DNA of 21,543 bases. It comes from an uncultured Kiloniellales bacterium. Its GTDB lineage: Bacteria > Pseudomonadota > Alphaproteobacteria > Kiloniellales > JAKSDN01. Below are positions 21,401 to 21,543 of this stretch, piece by piece. Where the stretch lies: assembly GCA_947259625.1 (NCBI GenBank), contig CAMYMY010000013.1, positions 1 through 21,543 on the forward strand. Reading direction: 5' to 3'. A model generated the notes under the pieces. The model made no database searches. It was not told the origin of the DNA and saw nothing but the letters and a program-made list of their open reading frames with translations. The translations under genes and the position numbers were made by a program. Positions within the stretch are counted from its first letter, which is position 1. The number at the start of each line of letters is the position of its first letter.

Positions 21401-21543
21401 AGGATATCCAAAACGAGGACTTCACCTGCGTCGGCGTTGGCGACATGGCCGGCGACGTGTTCGGCAACGGCATGCTGCTCTCCAAGCACATCAAGCTGAT
21501 CGGCGCGTTCAACCACCTGCACATCTTCGTCGATCCCGATCCC
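18481..21543 (+). CDS. NAD-specific glutamate dehydrogenase, large (about 180 kDa) type, 3' end outside window
   Basis: The frame stays open from ATG 18481 (GAGGA five bases upstream) to the window end: 1021 residues of an enzyme that is usually about 1600. It converts glutamate and NAD to 2-oxoglutarate, ammonium and NADH, the catabolic direction. The N-terminal region has the ACT-like segments typical of the family ('IINDDMPFLVDSVTAELHRL' at about 100-119; 'FLEWLDDNHFTYLGYREYHF' at about 223-242). The catalytic part starts near 800: 'ARGGLRWSDRREDFRTEVLGLVKAQQVKNAVIVPVGSKGGF' (813-853) holds the substrate lysines (K835, K850). 'VGVGDMAGDVFGNGML' (984-999) opens the NAD domain. This is the bacterial GDH2 class (gdhB in Pseudomonas, gdhZ in Caulobacter, where it also influences FtsZ). 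No frameshift was found. Confidence 0.96.
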   Translation, partial: MAFKAQQLKSELIEKIEERVHQRLEPQRAALADRFIQQFYANVPPDDILHDTPDNLYGAALALLAFAKRRKPGEAKIRVYSPRLEEQGWKSAHTIVEIINDDMPFLVDSVTAELHRLDAKVHLVIHPILPLKRAADGRLTGLYEPGSGAKGALNESVMHVQVSEQPSERHELIREGLASVLADVRAAVEDWPVMRQRCREVIAELIQNPPKLPREEIEAGIPFLEWLDDNHFTYLGYREYHFEGTGAKAITRVPAEGGLGVLRDESIPVFEGLRNFGKLPVEVRDFLRQPQLVRITKANRRATVHRRVHMDTIAVKSFDKKGKVTGERLFLGLFTSVAYSRSPREIPLLREKVARTVKRAGFAPSSHDAKALAHILDNYPRDELFQISEDELFATATGILHLQERQRVALFVRRDPFERFVSALVFVPRDRYDTNLRLRIQDVLARTYDGSVEAFNTHLTDAALARLHITVKTTPGAVPEVDLGGLETKLVETARSWVDDLEEALVEARGEEQGVRGLRRFAKAFPANYQDHFNAQGAVFDITRIEEALETGQLAMNLYRPIEAEENQLRFKIYVPGDPVPLSDVLPMLENMGLKVIGEVPYQVHLPDLAKPVWIHDFDTVTEGGAVVDLGRAKEAFHDSFARVWRGEMENDGFNKLVLRAGLTAREVKVLRAYCKYLRQAGIPFSQAYMEETLQGNPQIARRLADLFESRFDPAAPREGTPAEDLAQEIQDLLEQVSNLDEDRIIRRFLNIIEATLRTNFFQEGADGGEKSYISFKLNSQNIEELPLPRPFREIFVYSPRVEGVHLRFGKVARGGLRWSDRREDFRTEVLGLVKAQQVKNAVIVPVGSKGGFVVKRPPAPDAGREGLLNEGIECYKTFLRGLLDITDNLKGAEVVPPRAVVRHDEDDPYLVVAADKGTATFSDIANGVSAEYGFWLDDAFASGGSAGYDHKKMAITARGAWESVKRHFREIGKDIQNEDFTCVGVGDMAGDVFGNGMLLSKHIKLIGAFNHLHIFVDPDP

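Noticed and set aside
18571..21522. A 983-codon minus-strand open frame opposite glutamate dehydrogenase
   Set aside because: It mirrors the codon positions of a clearly recognised enzyme and shows no protein-family motif.
1..21543. Mobile elements, CRISPR arrays, prophage, toxin-antitoxin or defence islands
   Set aside because: No transposase, integrase, long inverted repeats, regular spacer repeats or paired small toxin/antitoxin genes were seen on either strand.

Overview
This 21.5-kb window is a gene-dense, high-GC (mid-60s percent by eye) stretch of bacterial chromosome. Gene families and gene order point to an alphaproteobacterium, probably of Rhodospirillales/Kiloniellales type. Supporting evidence: the dapC-ftsK-lolA run near xth; the cluster of YbbN-like thioredoxin, LON N-domain protein, Trm112 protein and DUF971 protein; a very large NAD-dependent glutamate dehydrogenase; a bactofilin; and a PAS_5-like protein. 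No insertion sequence, phage gene, integrase or CRISPR array was seen. This is mostly core genome with a few accessory genes.

Layout. (a) 1-1636, plus strand: the end of an ABC exporter ATPase with degenerate catalytic motifs, then a stand-alone cyclic-nucleotide-binding protein and a small methyltransferase, closely spaced. (b) 1660-7936, minus strand: read from right to left, dapC (lysine/peptidoglycan precursor), ftsK (chromosome segregation at the septum), lolA (lipoprotein carrier), a class I glutamine-amidotransferase-like hydrolase and xth (exonuclease III). Between the last two lies a candidate small RNA with its own promoter and terminator. (c) 8168-9529, minus: an ammonium channel with a strong terminator and a sigma-54-type promoter. 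(d) 9790-11049, plus: a ubiquinone-biosynthesis-type FAD hydroxylase whose stop codon overlaps that of the convergent minus gene 11046-12296. That gene is an M24-fold metalloenzyme closely resembling the DMSP lyase DddP. (e) 12409-14628, minus: an apparent proteostasis/translation operon (YbbN-like thioredoxin, LON substrate-binding domain, Trm112, DUF971). (f) 14760-15299, minus: a trans-editing domain homologous to prolyl-tRNA synthetase editing domains, divergent from tRNA-Gly(GCC) at 15414-15488. (g) 15570-18157, minus: a bactofilin with a long acidic decapeptide-repeat extension and a PAS_5-like protein with an uncharacterised C-terminal half. (h) 18481-end, plus: the first 1021 codons of the large NAD-glutamate dehydrogenase.

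Possible links: ammonium uptake (amt, sigma-54) and glutamate oxidation (GDH) are both nitrogen functions, but they are about 9 kb apart and probably not co-regulated as a unit. FtsK, DapC, LolA and the bactofilin all serve envelope growth and division. The items most worth following up are the DddP-like enzyme, the candidate sRNA upstream of xth, the bactofilin repeat extension and the degenerate ABC ATPase next to a cyclic-nucleotide sensor. I did not find a clearly new multi-gene defence or biosynthetic system.
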